Positions 22,992 through 34,465 of a stretch of DNA of 64,000 nucleotides are shown here, piece after piece (the first letter of the stretch is position 1; the number at the start of each line of letters is the position of its first letter). A program made the translations under genes and the position numbers. The DNA comes from Diatrype stigma (Eukaryota > Ascomycota > Sordariomycetes > Xylariales > Diatrypaceae). The stretch covers positions 62,001 through 126,000 of the forward strand of contig JAKJXP020000091.1 in the NCBI GenBank assembly GCA_022225965.2. Direction: 5' to 3'. Under the pieces are notes generated by a model. The model worked only from the letters and a program-made list of their open reading frames with translations, had not been told where the DNA came from and did no database searches.

Positions 22992-24194
22992 TCATCGTAT
23001 CACGGGCGTTCCATCCTCTTGCACAAGATACTCCTCGCTCTTAGCCGGGCCCTCGCCAACGCCCGTCATGATGACTCTGCTCACGCCGCCCTTGATCGTC
23101 GCGGCCACCGTCTCGTCCAGCGCCACCGCGCTGCTCGCGGCCACCGTACGCGCCTCGTCCTTCCAGCCGTCGACCTGTGCGCCCAAAACAGCGTAGAAGG
23201 TGGCCAGCACGGCCGCCTTGTCCTGCTCGAGGTAGTAAACCACAGCGTTGGGGCCAGCATCGAACGTGTAAGCGGCGACAGTCCGGCCAGCGCGCTCATT
23301 GACGGCCTCGACGGCGCGCACCGCCGCCCGCGACACATCGTTCATGTAGAAGATGGGCGGGTATGTGTCGGCGCACGTGGCGTGGAACGAGTTGCTCTCG
23401 CGCATCGTGACCTCGGCGAAGGCGGCGAAGTCGCGGTCGCGGATGGCCGCCTCCATGGCCTCCATGTTCTTCGGCACGACGGCCGCGACGCGCTCGCGGA
23501 ACAAGCCCGACGTCGCCACCGTCTGCTGCATGCCCGACGACGAACTGACGCCCTTCTTCGCCGCCGACACCACCAGCACCAGGGCGCGCATGTCGGGCCA
23601 ATGCGACGCGGGGGCGACCAAATCGGCGCGCGAGTCGGTGCCGTCGGCGCGCGACCCCATCCGCCACGCCACGTACCCGCCGAACAGGCTGCGGCAGGCC
23701 GACCCGCTGCCCTGGCGCGCGACGAGCGACAGCTCGGCGGCGTCGGCCGGCAGCGCGTACAGGTCGGCCACGGCGCGGACCAGGGCGGCGAAGCCGGCGG
23801 CGCTCGACGCGAGCCCCGCCGCCGTCGGGAAGTTGTTCTCGGACACGAGGCGCAGCGGCATGGGCGAGAGGCGCGGGAGCGACGGGTCGGCCGCCTCGAG
23901 GGCCGCGCGCCGCGCCCGCAGCTCCCGCAGGCACGCCTGCGTCCGGGCCCCGCTGATGTCGGACGCGGCCCCGTTGAGCGTCAGGCTGTCGCCCTTGCCG
24001 TCCGCTGCGTAGAGCGCCGAGCACGATGCCGTCGTGAGGGTGCGCAGGTCCGCCTGCGAAAGCGTCACGGATAGCGACGAGTTCGTCGGCAGGTTCAGCT
24101 TCGCGTCCCGCTTGCCCCAGTACTTCACCACGGCGATGTTGACGGGTGCCGTCGTGCTGGCCCGGTAGACCTTCTTGCTGTCGTCGGTGGCCAT
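22992..24194 (-). CDS. ERG19: Mevalonate diphosphate decarboxylase
   Basis: It makes isopentenyl diphosphate from mevalonate diphosphate with ATP, the last step of the mevalonate pathway before sterols and other isoprenoids. One exon encodes 400 residues. Family marks in order are APVNIAVVKYWGKRD near residue 17, LPTNSSLSVTL, the GHMP phosphate loop GLASSAAGFAAL, QGSGSACRSLFGGYV, and TFDAGPNAVVYYLE with the catalytic-side Asp. The length is usual for fungi. A (GT)n run begins just upstream of the start codon and so lies in the 5' leader. Confidence 0.94.
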   Translation of the reverse strand: MATDDSKKVYRASTTAPVNIAVVKYWGKRDAKLNLPTNSSLSVTLSQADLRTLTTASCSALYAADGKGDSLTLNGAASDISGARTQACLRELRARRAALEAADPSLPRLSPMPLRLVSENNFPTAAGLASSAAGFAALVRAVADLYALPADAAELSLVARQGSGSACRSLFGGYVAWRMGSRADGTDSRADLVAPASHWPDMRALVLVVSAAKKGVSSSSGMQQTVATSGLFRERVAAVVPKNMEAMEAAIRDRDFAAFAEVTMRESNSFHATCADTYPPIFYMNDVSRAAVRAVEAVNERAGRTVAAYTFDAGPNAVVYYLEQDKAAVLATFYAVLGAQVDGWKDEARTVAASSAVALDETVAATIKGGVSRVIMTGVGEGPAKSEEYLVQEDGTPVIR

Positions 24195-24197
24195 TGT

Positions 24198-24230
24198 GGG
24201 CGTGTGTGTGTGTGTGTGTGTGTGTGTGTT
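24198..24230. repeat. (GT)n microsatellite in ERG19 leader
   Basis: About 14 GT units lie directly upstream of the ATG at 24194 (a CA run on the coding strand), within roughly 10-35 bases of the start codon. Confidence 0.9.
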
Positions 24231-25645
24231 CGGAAGGCGGGAGGGCGGGTTCGGGTTTATCGTATTGGTGGTGTTGGGTGTTGCGGAGTTTCGATGATCT
24301 CTCTTGTGTTCTTTTTCTGTCTCCCGTGATCGTGGGCCTTTTTATCGCTATCAAAGGCTTGGTTGGGAAGGCTTGTATTTTGTTGAGGTGGATTTCGGGC
24401 TCGAGGCGGTCACGAACTGGAGATCTGCATGCAAATAAAACAATGGGGCTTGAAGGTTCCAATGGCGGGGTTTTACGAAGTACTAACTACGTAAATTGAT
24501 TGGATTCTTCGATTTTCTAGGTATCAATTCGGGGAGGGGCCTTGACGCTAGGGGGACTTGGTACTGTAACTGGGGCCTAATGTTAAAGGGGCTACACCAG
24601 TTATTACTACATAGGAGACCTTATAGGGTGCTTAGTTTGATGACAGCTTAACCAACTACATAAAAAGTTAATCAAGCAGTCACAGATGTAACATATTTAT
24701 CTTTTTAAATCATTCATGGCACATGCTTATCGTTCGGACGGCTAAGAGGTACCCCGGGGTTATCATGAAGACGGGCTATTCATAACGTTCGGAGTTAAGC
24801 ATACCTGGGAGCTCCAAGAAAGTAAATAGGGGGTGTTGATATGTAAACCCTGGTTTGTCTCCAATACTAAATACGTTTTCGAGCATAGATTCAATAACAT
24901 GAACCCAGAGGGGTTAAGATTAAGTTGAAAAGCCGGGGAACAAATCAAAGCCTCCCAGTTCAATCAAATACTGGGTATACCGTACTCATAGAGCTGATGG
25001 ACGAGCCCCTAGCTAGAGCTTCACACACAATGCCATACGGATTGCAAGAGAGGTCCTGCCCAGTGCCTAGCTACTCCATGGTACCATTGTGCAGTCTCAG
25101 GAAGCAATAGTTGCTTCGAAAGTTCTGCCTACACCTCGTACATGGCTGTTCAGCCCGCCATTGGACTTGCAAATTAGGTAGTGGTTACGACAATAACCAG
25201 CGAAGGCAGTCTATAAGGCGTAATGCATGCCACTTCAAGAGTTCAAAGAGATGGGAAAGGGTGTATCCCGTGACGACGACCTCATAAAGTCAGAGGGGCC
25301 CTGTAAGATGACACGAGAGATACACCCGCGCCTGTTCTCTCTATAGTCTCTCACGGCTGTTCGGCCCGTCCTGGGTGTGGTATTGGGCGACCTACGCGAC
25401 GGGGCTGCCGAGGACTGATCTGATTCGATGCCCAACGATTGGCTGGGGGCATTTGCTGACCAGGAATGACTGTCTGCCTTACGGGCTCGTCCTCTATACC
25501 CCGCCTCAATTCACGATTTTCCATCTTCCCTCACAAATTCGGCAACAGGCTTTTCAGGAACTCATCAAGGACTCAAAATCCAGTTCAATCATAAATACAT
25601 CGATATCAAGCCGTATCTCTACTGTTTTTCTTGACAGTCGATATC
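24231..25645. other. Intergenic between ERG19 and NLR gene
   Basis: Divergent promoters of ERG19 (minus) and the NLR-like gene (plus). The part at 24560-24960 is A+T-richer. No supported gene was found. Confidence 0.5.
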
Positions 25646-28600
25646 ATGCATTTCCCATGGCAAGAGAAGCGCAGAAACCCGCGCGATTCGGCCCAACGTG
25701 TCGATAGCAGCAAGGCTCCGTCCACCAGCACCGATCCCGAGTCGTTCGATAGCTCCCCCAACCCGTCTTTCCCGGACGGCGTGAAGGTTCTTCACGACTG
25801 TCCCGATGCTGACGTCGACATCTGCTTTGTTCATGGTCTGACCGGGGACCGGGAGAGCACTTGGACTGCCCGTGGGCAGTCTAAGCCCTGGCCACAGACC
25901 CTCCTTCCGCCGAAACTCCCTAACGCCCGCATATTGACATATGGGTATGACGCGTACGTGATTAAGGCTGGGGTTGTGGGGGACAATGGGCTATCCGACC
26001 ATGCCATGAACCTCCTGCACGACTTGTCGATGGACAGGAGCACTTGCAATGCGTCATCTCGACCTCTTATATTCATCGCCCACAGCCTGGGCGGCCTTGT
26101 CTGCAAGAGGGCCATCCTCCACTCGCAGGCTAACCGTGATCATCACCTGCGTGGCATATTTGATTGCACTAAAGGCATCATATTCATGGGTACCCCTCAT
26201 AGAGGTTCCTGGGCGGCTGACTCGCTTAAAATGCCTCTTTCCGTCCTGGCTCTTGGGAAGTCCACCAATAAAAAGCTGGTGCAAGTATTACGGGGACATA
26301 ATAACCAGCTTCTTGAATCCTTACAACAGGACTTTTTGAAGATGACACAAGAACTACAAAGAAATGGCAGGGCCCTCGAGATCGCATGCTTCTTTGAAGA
26401 ACTGCCCCTTCCCGTTATCGGGAAAATTGTGTCGAAGGAGTCTGCCACTTTTGAGGGCCATAATCCTTTCACCATTCATGCCGACCATAGGGGTATGGTC
26501 AGGTTCGCTTCGGAACACGAGAATGGTTTCAAGAGATTACTTGGAGAGTTGACGAGGTGGCATTCACAGATCAGTAAGGAGGATTCGCACACTATTGCTG
26601 TCAGAACATAACCCAATTGATCAGGAGTTCTAGGCCCTCCCACAACCACGCCACAGTTATCCGTCGAAGACTGCCAAAGCTGTCTGAAATCACTAGCATT
26701 CCCGGCAATATACGACCGCTCCCACGACATTGGTCGAGCAGTTGCCGGGACATGCGACTGGCTGCTTCGCCACGAGAAGTATAATACTTGGGCCGCTTAC
26801 AATAGTGGACTGCTCTGGATCAAGGGGAAGCCAGGGTCTGGAAAGTCGACATTACTCAAGCATGCCCTCATCAACCAACGAACTGCTTCCAGCGCCATAG
26901 ACAATGATCTTATTCTCTCGTTTTTCTTCCACGATCGCGGTGATGAACTCCAGAAAACTCCTCTTGGCTTCTTTCGATCTCTCATCCACCAGGTTCTCCG
27001 GCAGGCACCTGACACACTAACAGACCTGGTCGACACATTTGATCGAAGATGTAGAGAGATAGGCGATCCTGGTGAAAAGTGGAAATGGCATCAAGAGGAA
27101 CTCCGGGGCTTTCTCGAGTCATCTTTGCCAAAGGTCCTCGCGGTCCGACCGGTTTGGTTATATGTCGACGCCTTAGACGAATGCGGCGAAGACAATGCGG
27201 TCAATCTCTTCGACTGGTTCATATCACTTCTTCAGACCTCTTCATCTGTCAATCTTCTGTTCCGCATCTGCGTTACTTGTCGCCATTATCCAATTCTGGT
27301 CGTAGACCGCAACTGCGACGTCTTCGAAATATGCCCGGAGCAGGAAAACGAACAGAGTATTTCCATCTACGTGGGGGATCAGTTTTCCAGATCCCGTAAA
27401 CTAGCCGAATCTCCTATTGCGTCTTGGATTACCAACTCTGCTTCCGGCGTTTTCTTGTGGGCCTTCCTCGTCGTCCAACAAGCCTTGAAACTTGACAAAG
27501 GGGGAGTGCCACCAAAAGAGATTGAGCGAAGAATCTTTTCTAACCCCAAAGAACTCAACGAGTTATACCACAAGCTTGTCGAGGATATGAGTGAGAAACA
27601 TGCTTCATTAAGGTTGATCCAGTGGATTTGCTTTGCCACGCAAACGTTGACATTGGACGAGTTACGATGGGCCATGGCCGTGGAGCCTGATTGTCCATAT
27701 CAGTCGTTGCGGGAATGCCAATGGAGCGGGGATTACATACAAGGCGATGCGAGAATAGAAAGACGAGTCCAGACGCTCAGCTGTGGTCTTGTTGAGGTCA
27801 TAAAATTCCCTTGTGGTCTTGAAGACGTGGCTGAGACTCCAGAAATGTCCCATATTGACGGAAACCCAACATGGGACGTTAATTCAAGACAAGCTACCGA
27901 CCTATATCCGCGAACCATTCGGGTTGCCCAGTTCATCCATCAGTCTGTCAAGGACTTCTTTGTCGACAGAGGCCTGTCAGCCCTGGACGACAGCCCAAAC
28001 TTGACCCGTACCGCAGTACAAACGGCACACTTTCAGCTGTCTAAGACCTGTGTGCACTACATAATGATGGACGAGTTAGGCCAGTTGGAAGACGGTAATC
28101 GTAACCTATACAGCCCTCTCTTTGCTCTACTGCAATATGCTATAAGTTCATTGGTAACACACATCAAGCAAGGTGACGCTAGTGCCCCCCAACAGGATAT
28201 TATGGCGCTGCTTGACTGGCCATCGAACGCTTTCATGCGCAGGTTGACGATTCTTCGCCAGAAGAACCCTTTCCATATAGTGGCAGGGACCGTTTTATGG
28301 TGGTTTCCACGAGGAGGGAGTCTTGCACACTTTGTGGTGAGGTATCGTATTTTAGGTGTTTTGTCTACAATTTTACAAAATATCAGCGAAACTGCTTCCA
28401 ATATTGATTTAAAGGATTACCTTGGCCAGACACCGCTATCAATAGCCGCCGAAAATGGTTCTAAGGATATAGCCGAACTGCTTCTTGCCACAAATCAGGT
28501 CGATCCCAATACGAAAGATAATGAAGGCTGGACACCGTTATTATGGGCTGCTAAGAACGGTTATAAGGACGTAATCGAATTACTTCTTGCCACAGACCAG

Positions 28601-29128
28601 GTCGATGCCGATACGAAAGACAATAAAGGCCGGACACTGTTATCATGGGCTGCTGCAAACAACTACAAGGACGTAGTCCAACTGCTTCTTGCCAAAGGCC
28701 AAGTCGATCCCAATACGAAAGATAATAAAGGCCAGACACCATTATTACGGGCTGCTAAGAACGGTCATAAGGGCGTAATCGAATTACTTCTTGCCACAGA
28801 CCAGGTCGATGCCGATACGAAAGATAATAAAGGCCGGACACCGTTATTACGGGCTGCTAAGAACGGTTATAAGGGCGTAATCGAATTACTTCTTGCCACA
28901 GACCAGGTCGATGCCGATACGAAAGATAATAAAGGCCGGACACCGTTATTACGGGCTGTTAAGAACGGTCATAAGGACGTAATCGAATTACTTCTTGCCA
29001 CAGACCAGGTCGATGCCGATACGAAAGATAATAAAGGCCAGACACCGTTATCATGGGCTGCTGAGAACGACGACAAGGACGTAGTCCAACTGCTTCTTGC
29101 CAAGGGCCAGGTCGATACTATGTCATAA
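25646..29128 (+). CDS. NLR-like protein: alpha/beta hydrolase, NACHT, ankyrin repeats
   Basis: Fungal NLRs of this layout are thought to sense non-self and trigger defence or cell death. Exons are 25646-26573 and 26625-29128 (1143 residues); the 51-nt intron has donor GTAAGG and acceptor ATCAG. The N-terminal domain is a lipase/PGAP1-like alpha/beta hydrolase: FVHGLTGDRESTW, nucleophile S147 in AHSLGGL, and FMGTPHRGS. The NACHT NTPase follows with Walker A GKPGSGKS (377-384) and Walker B WLYVDALDE (about 487-495). A helical linker then leads to ankyrin repeats from about residue 908 to the end. Seven 34-residue units are nearly identical, and the last is cut by the stop. I chose ATG 25646. 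The intron, a multiple of three, carries in-frame stops; if retained it leaves a hydrolase-only product. Confidence 0.87.
28429..29122 (+). repeat. 102-bp ankyrin-coding tandem repeat
   Basis: Unit boundaries recur every 102 bp: the GACACC/GACACT word is at 28531, 28633 and 28735, and onward. Units from about 28726 to 29030 differ from each other at only a few bases, while the first unit is more diverged. The array encodes the C-terminal sensor repeats of the NLR-like protein. Confidence 0.9.
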
Positions 29129-31173
29129 GATATTTTTACCTTGACGCCATGGATATAAGTCTTCCCAAGCTCTTTCACTGCCAACTGACCTGCCCGGCAC
29201 AAGTTTCACGCATTCCGTGACATGACATGATCTCGCAGCCCAGATAATCCACCTCCGTTATCACAGCCGATAGATAGCGTTGGGGTTACTGATAGGACCG
29301 CCTCCCCCGGGCGCCAGACTTGGTACTCATATATTGGATAAATGGTCAAGGCGGAAGTGTTGGCAAAATCCAACTCTTTCCTTTCAGACCAGTGACCATG
29401 AATTCATCACCCCTCCAGTCTTTAGTCAGTCCCTTCGCTTGCTACAGTCTGTGTTTTGCTCAGCTAATAAGCTAGTGATTCTAGGTGCTCACTGGGCTCA
29501 AGACGAAATGAACGACCTACATCTAAGACCAGTCGACAATCCTCTAGCAGCTTTACGCACCGTCAATAGAATGAGATGATGTTGGGGACCGAGATTCTAG
29601 GTACTAGGTACCTTGTGTGCCAGCCAGCAAGCTACATATACTTCGGCTAGGTCTTTTCGAGGCTCAGTCCAGTTAGGAGTCAGCCGCCCTCTATCGATTC
29701 CCATCTCTCATGATAGAAACACCCCACCCCTCTACATCCGCCCCAACACTGAGCAGCGAAGTCGAGATAATCTGAACTTCCATGTTCTAGATTGCCTTTA
29801 CTTTGTTTCTGGATGTTTGCCCCGGCTCTCCCGGGCCAAATATGTGTAGTGTCTGGGTATTGAGGAAGGTCCTGCCGCGGAAGCAGCTAAAGTCCTTGAT
29901 CAAAATGAAGGCCCTCGTGGTACTTCCAACTTCCAAGGTAGCGCCTCTGAGCTCAAGGACAATGCGATGTGCATCTGGGAGAGCCACTTCAGTCGTACTG
30001 CCCTGATTCTTGGTATCTTCATAACCCCCCTTTCTCGACCTGAGATTCTTGGACAACGTACAATGATATGTCTTCATGGAAAGGGTTAAGAGCCATTTCA
30101 TTACTTACATCTGGTAGACGTCCCAGTTGAGATCCCTCATCAGCTGATGCAGCGCAAACGACCCTTCCGATGACGGCATATGGAGTCCTTCTGCTTCCGT
30201 AAGCATCTGATATACTCACTGGTTCTGCGCTCACTTTCGTATCATTCTACGAAGTGTGCCGTTCACGGAACCTCACTACTTATGACTTTGTGGCTAATGC
30301 CGGCCTCAGGACTTGGTGTGCGGTATTTCCCTGCGCGCTAATTGATGGACTGCCGTGCCAGGGGACAGCTAGGCTGATTGTGGGAAGCCGATGTCAAAAT
30401 TTGAGGACACAGCAAAAAGCACACCCGATCTACTACCACTGGCAGACTACCATAGCATTGCAATTATACGTCAGCCGTCTTGGCGACATGAAACACCCGA
30501 CTATAAGCTTTAGCTACAGAATCACTATAGATCTAGTGCCACCCAAGCCACCGAACAGACCGAGCTCCACATCGCGTAGACCCCTGGAACATGCTGTGTC
30601 GTTCTTCGTCATTGGTTCTAGGCCCCTTCGGGTTCCCGAGCCCCCACGGGTCCAGTCCCCATGGGCCCTAATCTCGGCGTAGGGCAGAATCAGGGCAATG
30701 TAGCCGCTGGCAGCTCTAGTTCTTTGATACTGGAGGCTAGTTTACCCAAATCGGGACGCCGGCAGGCGCCGGAGATCTGATCGCGCAGTTTTTTTACGTT
30801 CCATCGCTATGGATACGTGCTAACTAAGGCAGGGGTAGCATTTGCTGCTATGACTAGGTACTTGGTATCCGACTGGTGTCGATAGCGGCACACGATAGTC
30901 TGGGGCGATCGGGAGTAACGGGCTAGGATCTTGCTGCCGGGCCTTGCACTAGTTATTATATGCGGGTGAAACATCACTGAAGTGAAATGAGACCCTTACC
31001 CAGATCAGGAATCTCTTGGGGGTTCTCCTCTTCTCAGGCTTTTCTTCTCGTTGTTCTGTCGTCCAGGTATTGTCTCATTCGTTATTTGAGCGTGTGTCGT
31101 CTCATGCATGGTATCGCTCTTTTTGCCACCCCTTTCCATCTCACTAGAGACTTGACATTCTTCTCTAGTAATC
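29129..31173. other. Intergenic, no gene seen
   Basis: About 2 kb without a supported gene. Short frames on both strands lack motifs and biased codon use. The right part should contain the receptor promoter. Confidence 0.45.
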
Positions 31174-33124
31174 ATGAAGCACATCTCCTTCTTGGTTCTA
31201 TGGCTGAGTGCGCTACAGTTGGCGCTGGCTGCCGGCGCTGAAACCCCTCCTGCCTGTGGTGTAAGTTGCGTCCCAAGGAGCATGACTGCCGTCCACCTAG
31301 AGGAAGCGTCAAACTGATTGGCGTATACTATATAGCTGAAATGTATATATGCATGGACAGTCAACTCGGAATGTCTCTCAATCACCAACACGACCTGTCT
31401 CTGCACGAACGAACCGCTGTTGGCTCAGATCACCGAATGCGTCACAGCGGGCTGCTCGATTCGCGAACAATTAGGTAAGCATATACGGGACCGGGACAGA
31501 CCTCTTACACAACCGCTGACTAACGTCGCTTTGTCGTCAGCTACGAAGAAGTTCTCAGAAGACACCTGCGGCGTAGAAGGCGAGGATAGACGGTCGCTCG
31601 TTCGGACCGTCACCGTCATTTTTGGATCCCTCGGCCTTGCGGCTTTCATATTGCGATGCCTTTCGAGGTTTATCATGGGGCTCCATACATGGGGATATGA
31701 CGATAGCGTCATGTGTCTGGCTGTTGTACGTTCATATCGTGTCCCTGGGAGTTTTCGTTTTGCTGACATTGGTTTCAGTGCTTCATGATTCCTCTGACAG
31801 TCAATTCATACCCGCGTAAGCTACCGATACCCCTCCCTGCCTACTTACCTTCTCGGAACAGGATTTCTGCTAACAGTTACAAGTTACCAATCACGGGCTT
31901 GGCCTAGATATGTGGAATGTTTCACCTGATGACATAACTGAGCTCCTCCATGTAAGTTAGCCTTACGCGGGCTCGGGCGCCGATCAACTGTTGACCCCTA
32001 CTATGCTAACCCAGGCCGAATCAGCTCTACTTCTTTGACGAGATCGTGTATATTGCGGCGCTAGGCCTGACAAAGATCTCGATCCTGTTCTTCTACCTCA
32101 AGGTCTTCCCGAAACGCTCGTTCCGCATCTGCGCCTGGGTGCTGATCGGCCTCAACTTGGCCTACTTTCTCGCCTACGACTTCCTCCTGATCTTCCAATG
32201 CCAGCCCATACCCGGCGCCTGGAGGGTTTGGGACGGCGAATTCGAGGCGAAGTGCATTAGCATCAACGTGCTGGGATGGTCTGCCGCTGTGATCAACATT
32301 GTGCTGGATCTGGCAGTCATCATTCTGCCGCTTCCCGAGCTGTTCAGACTCTCCATGTCGATGAAGAAGAGGGTTCAGATTGTTGCTATGTTTGCTGTCG
32401 GCTTTTTGTATGTGTTCAATTTCACCCCCCCCCCCCCTAACATGACGTCAAGAGGGGCCTCTGCTAACATCAGGTGCAGTACCACAGTTGTCAGCGTCGT
32501 TCGACTCTCCTCTCTCATTCGATTCGGTACTACAAGCAATGTCACGCGTAAGTCATTCCTGCCCGGTCCTCACCCCATCGTTGAATATACTCATGATGCT
32601 TTCCCCCTGTCTATCCTACCCCCGATATTCTAAACCGGGGCCATCAGCTCTAACCCCTTACAGAGGACTACGTCGAGGTCGGCTACTGGTCCACGGTCGA
32701 GGTGCCCGTGGGCATCATCTGCGCGTGCATGCCGGCGGCGCGATCGCTCTTCAGCGTGGCGCTGCCCAAGATCTTCGGGTCCACCAAGGACCCGGCGTCC
32801 AAGTACGGCAGCTACGGGGGCCCGTCGTCGGTCTCCAAACTGGCCAACCAGTCCAACAAGATCAGCGTCAAGCAGGAGTGGACGGTGCTGCGCGATTCGA
32901 GCGACGAGACGAGGCCGCACGTGCGCAGCGACAGTGACGTCGAGCTCGTGCTGGTCAGCGCCGACGATGGGAAAGGCAGTGGCAGCGGGAACAGAAATGG
33001 AGGCGGAAACGGCAAGGCTAATGGCAGGGGCGCGAATTGCAATAATTGCAAGGGAGACAATAACACTACGCATATCGAAGCGCAGAAGCGGAACACAGCA
33101 TGGCCTCTTCCGGATTCCATATGA
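31174..33124 (+). CDS. CFEM-domain Pth11-like receptor
   Basis: A plasma-membrane GPCR-like protein of the fungal Pth11 class, which senses surfaces or nutrients. My model has eight exons: 31174-31258, 31361-31474, 31541-31725, 31779-31815, 31884-31951, 32025-32407, 32474-32547 and 32664-33124 (468 residues, phases consistent). A signal peptide precedes a CFEM module with SECLSITNTTCLCTNEP and TECVTAGCSIRE. Then come seven hydrophobic segments, including FGSLGLAAFILRCL, CFMIPLTVNSYP, YIAALGLTKISILFFYL and GWSAAVINIVLDLAVIILPL, with the typical WGYDD loop. The tail is Ser/Gly/Asn-rich. The first intron is uncertain: the donor I used drops a second CFEM cysteine that the unspliced reading (CGVSC) would keep. 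The other junctions are well supported. Confidence 0.8.
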
Positions 33125-33795
33125 CGACGCTTTACTGGGTTTTCTCTGGGTAGTGAAGGGGGGAGGGGGAGTAAATAGCAAAGTTCGAAGGTTTTATTAC
33201 TAATATAGACGTGTGTACGAATCGACGCATTGTATGATCGAAAATCTGACACCTGTACATCACTTAGAACTTGTACGGGAATAGTTTGCAGTTGAAAGAT
33301 ATGGAAGTACAATAGGCCCCTATTCTAGATACTACCGGTAGCAGGGAATCTAGTTAGCTATATGTGTATCTAGAATATGGTTACGCGCAGACGAGACTGC
33401 CATGATCGGCTCCTTCCAAACTTATGAGATTTACTCGGACTTTTGACATCTCTATGAGAAAAACTTGAGAACAGATAATTCAATAACTCCAATACAAGCG
33501 CGGTCATTCTCAAATGAAACGAAACATTAGTCGTTAGATGCTTCGGTGCCATGAGTGATAGGCCAGCTGCGATAAGAGGGGGGGCTGCATAAATCTCAGA
33601 CTTCGGCCTTCAGGAGGAGTTACAGGAAAGGAAACGACCCCTTTACAGCCGGATTTGCCCTTTTTAAATGGATCAATCAGATTCATGTAAAACTTTCATT
33701 CATGCTTCCGAGCCATACAGGATTACGAGGGACTTAGGCAACCCTTATCAAAATTTCCTCTACCAGGATAGTCGAAGTGGTGACATTACACCATA
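33125..33795. other. Convergent intergenic region
   Basis: 3' ends of the receptor (plus) and acetyltransferase (minus). No gene is seen. Confidence 0.5.
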
Positions 33796-34465
33796 TCAGG
33801 TTTCGCCGTCAGTAGCTTGATGCCGAAGGTGCTTGACAAACACAAGGCTACTCTCCACGTAATTCACTCTCCTAGCGAACCTACGGCCGCCCTTGTGGAG
33901 GAATCCACACTTCCGCGTGTAGAGCTCGAAGGCAGCCTGGTCACTCTCACATTCCATCACCCACACCGTCTCCACACCCTGGTCCTTGCAGACCTCAGTC
34001 ATCGCCTGCACGAGTCGGCTTCCAAGCGTCTCGTCTCGATGGCCAGGGTCGAAACATAGCGTCTCGAGGCACGCCCAACCCGTGGTGTCTTCTTGGATAT
34101 ATAGGTACGGGCACGGCTTCCCCATGGAAAGCAGGAAGAAGCCCAGAAGTTCGCCGCGAGAGTTTCGCGCGACCTTGACAACTTCGTTGGCGTGGGAGAG
34201 GGTCAGGGCCAGGTCCCTAGCAACCGCGTCCTGGAGGTCAAAGCCGTCCAACCATGATCTTTGGAACTCTGTGGTTTCCTCTAGTTGCGTCAATAATGCT
34301 GCAGAGCCGAGCGCTGCCATCTCGTCGATGTCGGCTATGCTCGCGTCGCTGACGGTAATGGTGTCAGGCAACGCTTCTGACAGACTTTTTAGATTTCGTG
34401 CTAGTTAGTGAAGGGTAAAGATACTCCAAATAGGGTGGTATTGCTTACGCGCTTAGAGTGTCCAT
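33796..34465 (-). CDS. GNAT-family N-acetyltransferase
   Basis: Two exons, 34465-34449 and 34384-33796, give 201 residues starting MDTLSALSEALPD. The long frame has no ATG at its own 5' end, which is why the 17-nt first exon is needed; the junction (GC|GTAAGC to AAAAG|T) is in phase. The fold follows the GNAT pattern: a helix-rich N-terminus, VVKVARNSRGELLGFFLLS (beta4), LETLCFDPGHRDETLGSRLVQ with an acetyl-CoA loop of R-D-E-T-L-G-S form, VWVMECESDQAAFELYTRKCGF, and a closing strand. The substrate (amine, amino acid or protein N-terminus) cannot be told. Confidence 0.78.

Noticed and set aside
26586..26624. A 25-nt intron in the NLR-like gene starting at GTCAGA
   Set aside because: Too short for the spliceosome; the 51-nt intron starting at 26574 has a consensus donor and keeps phase.
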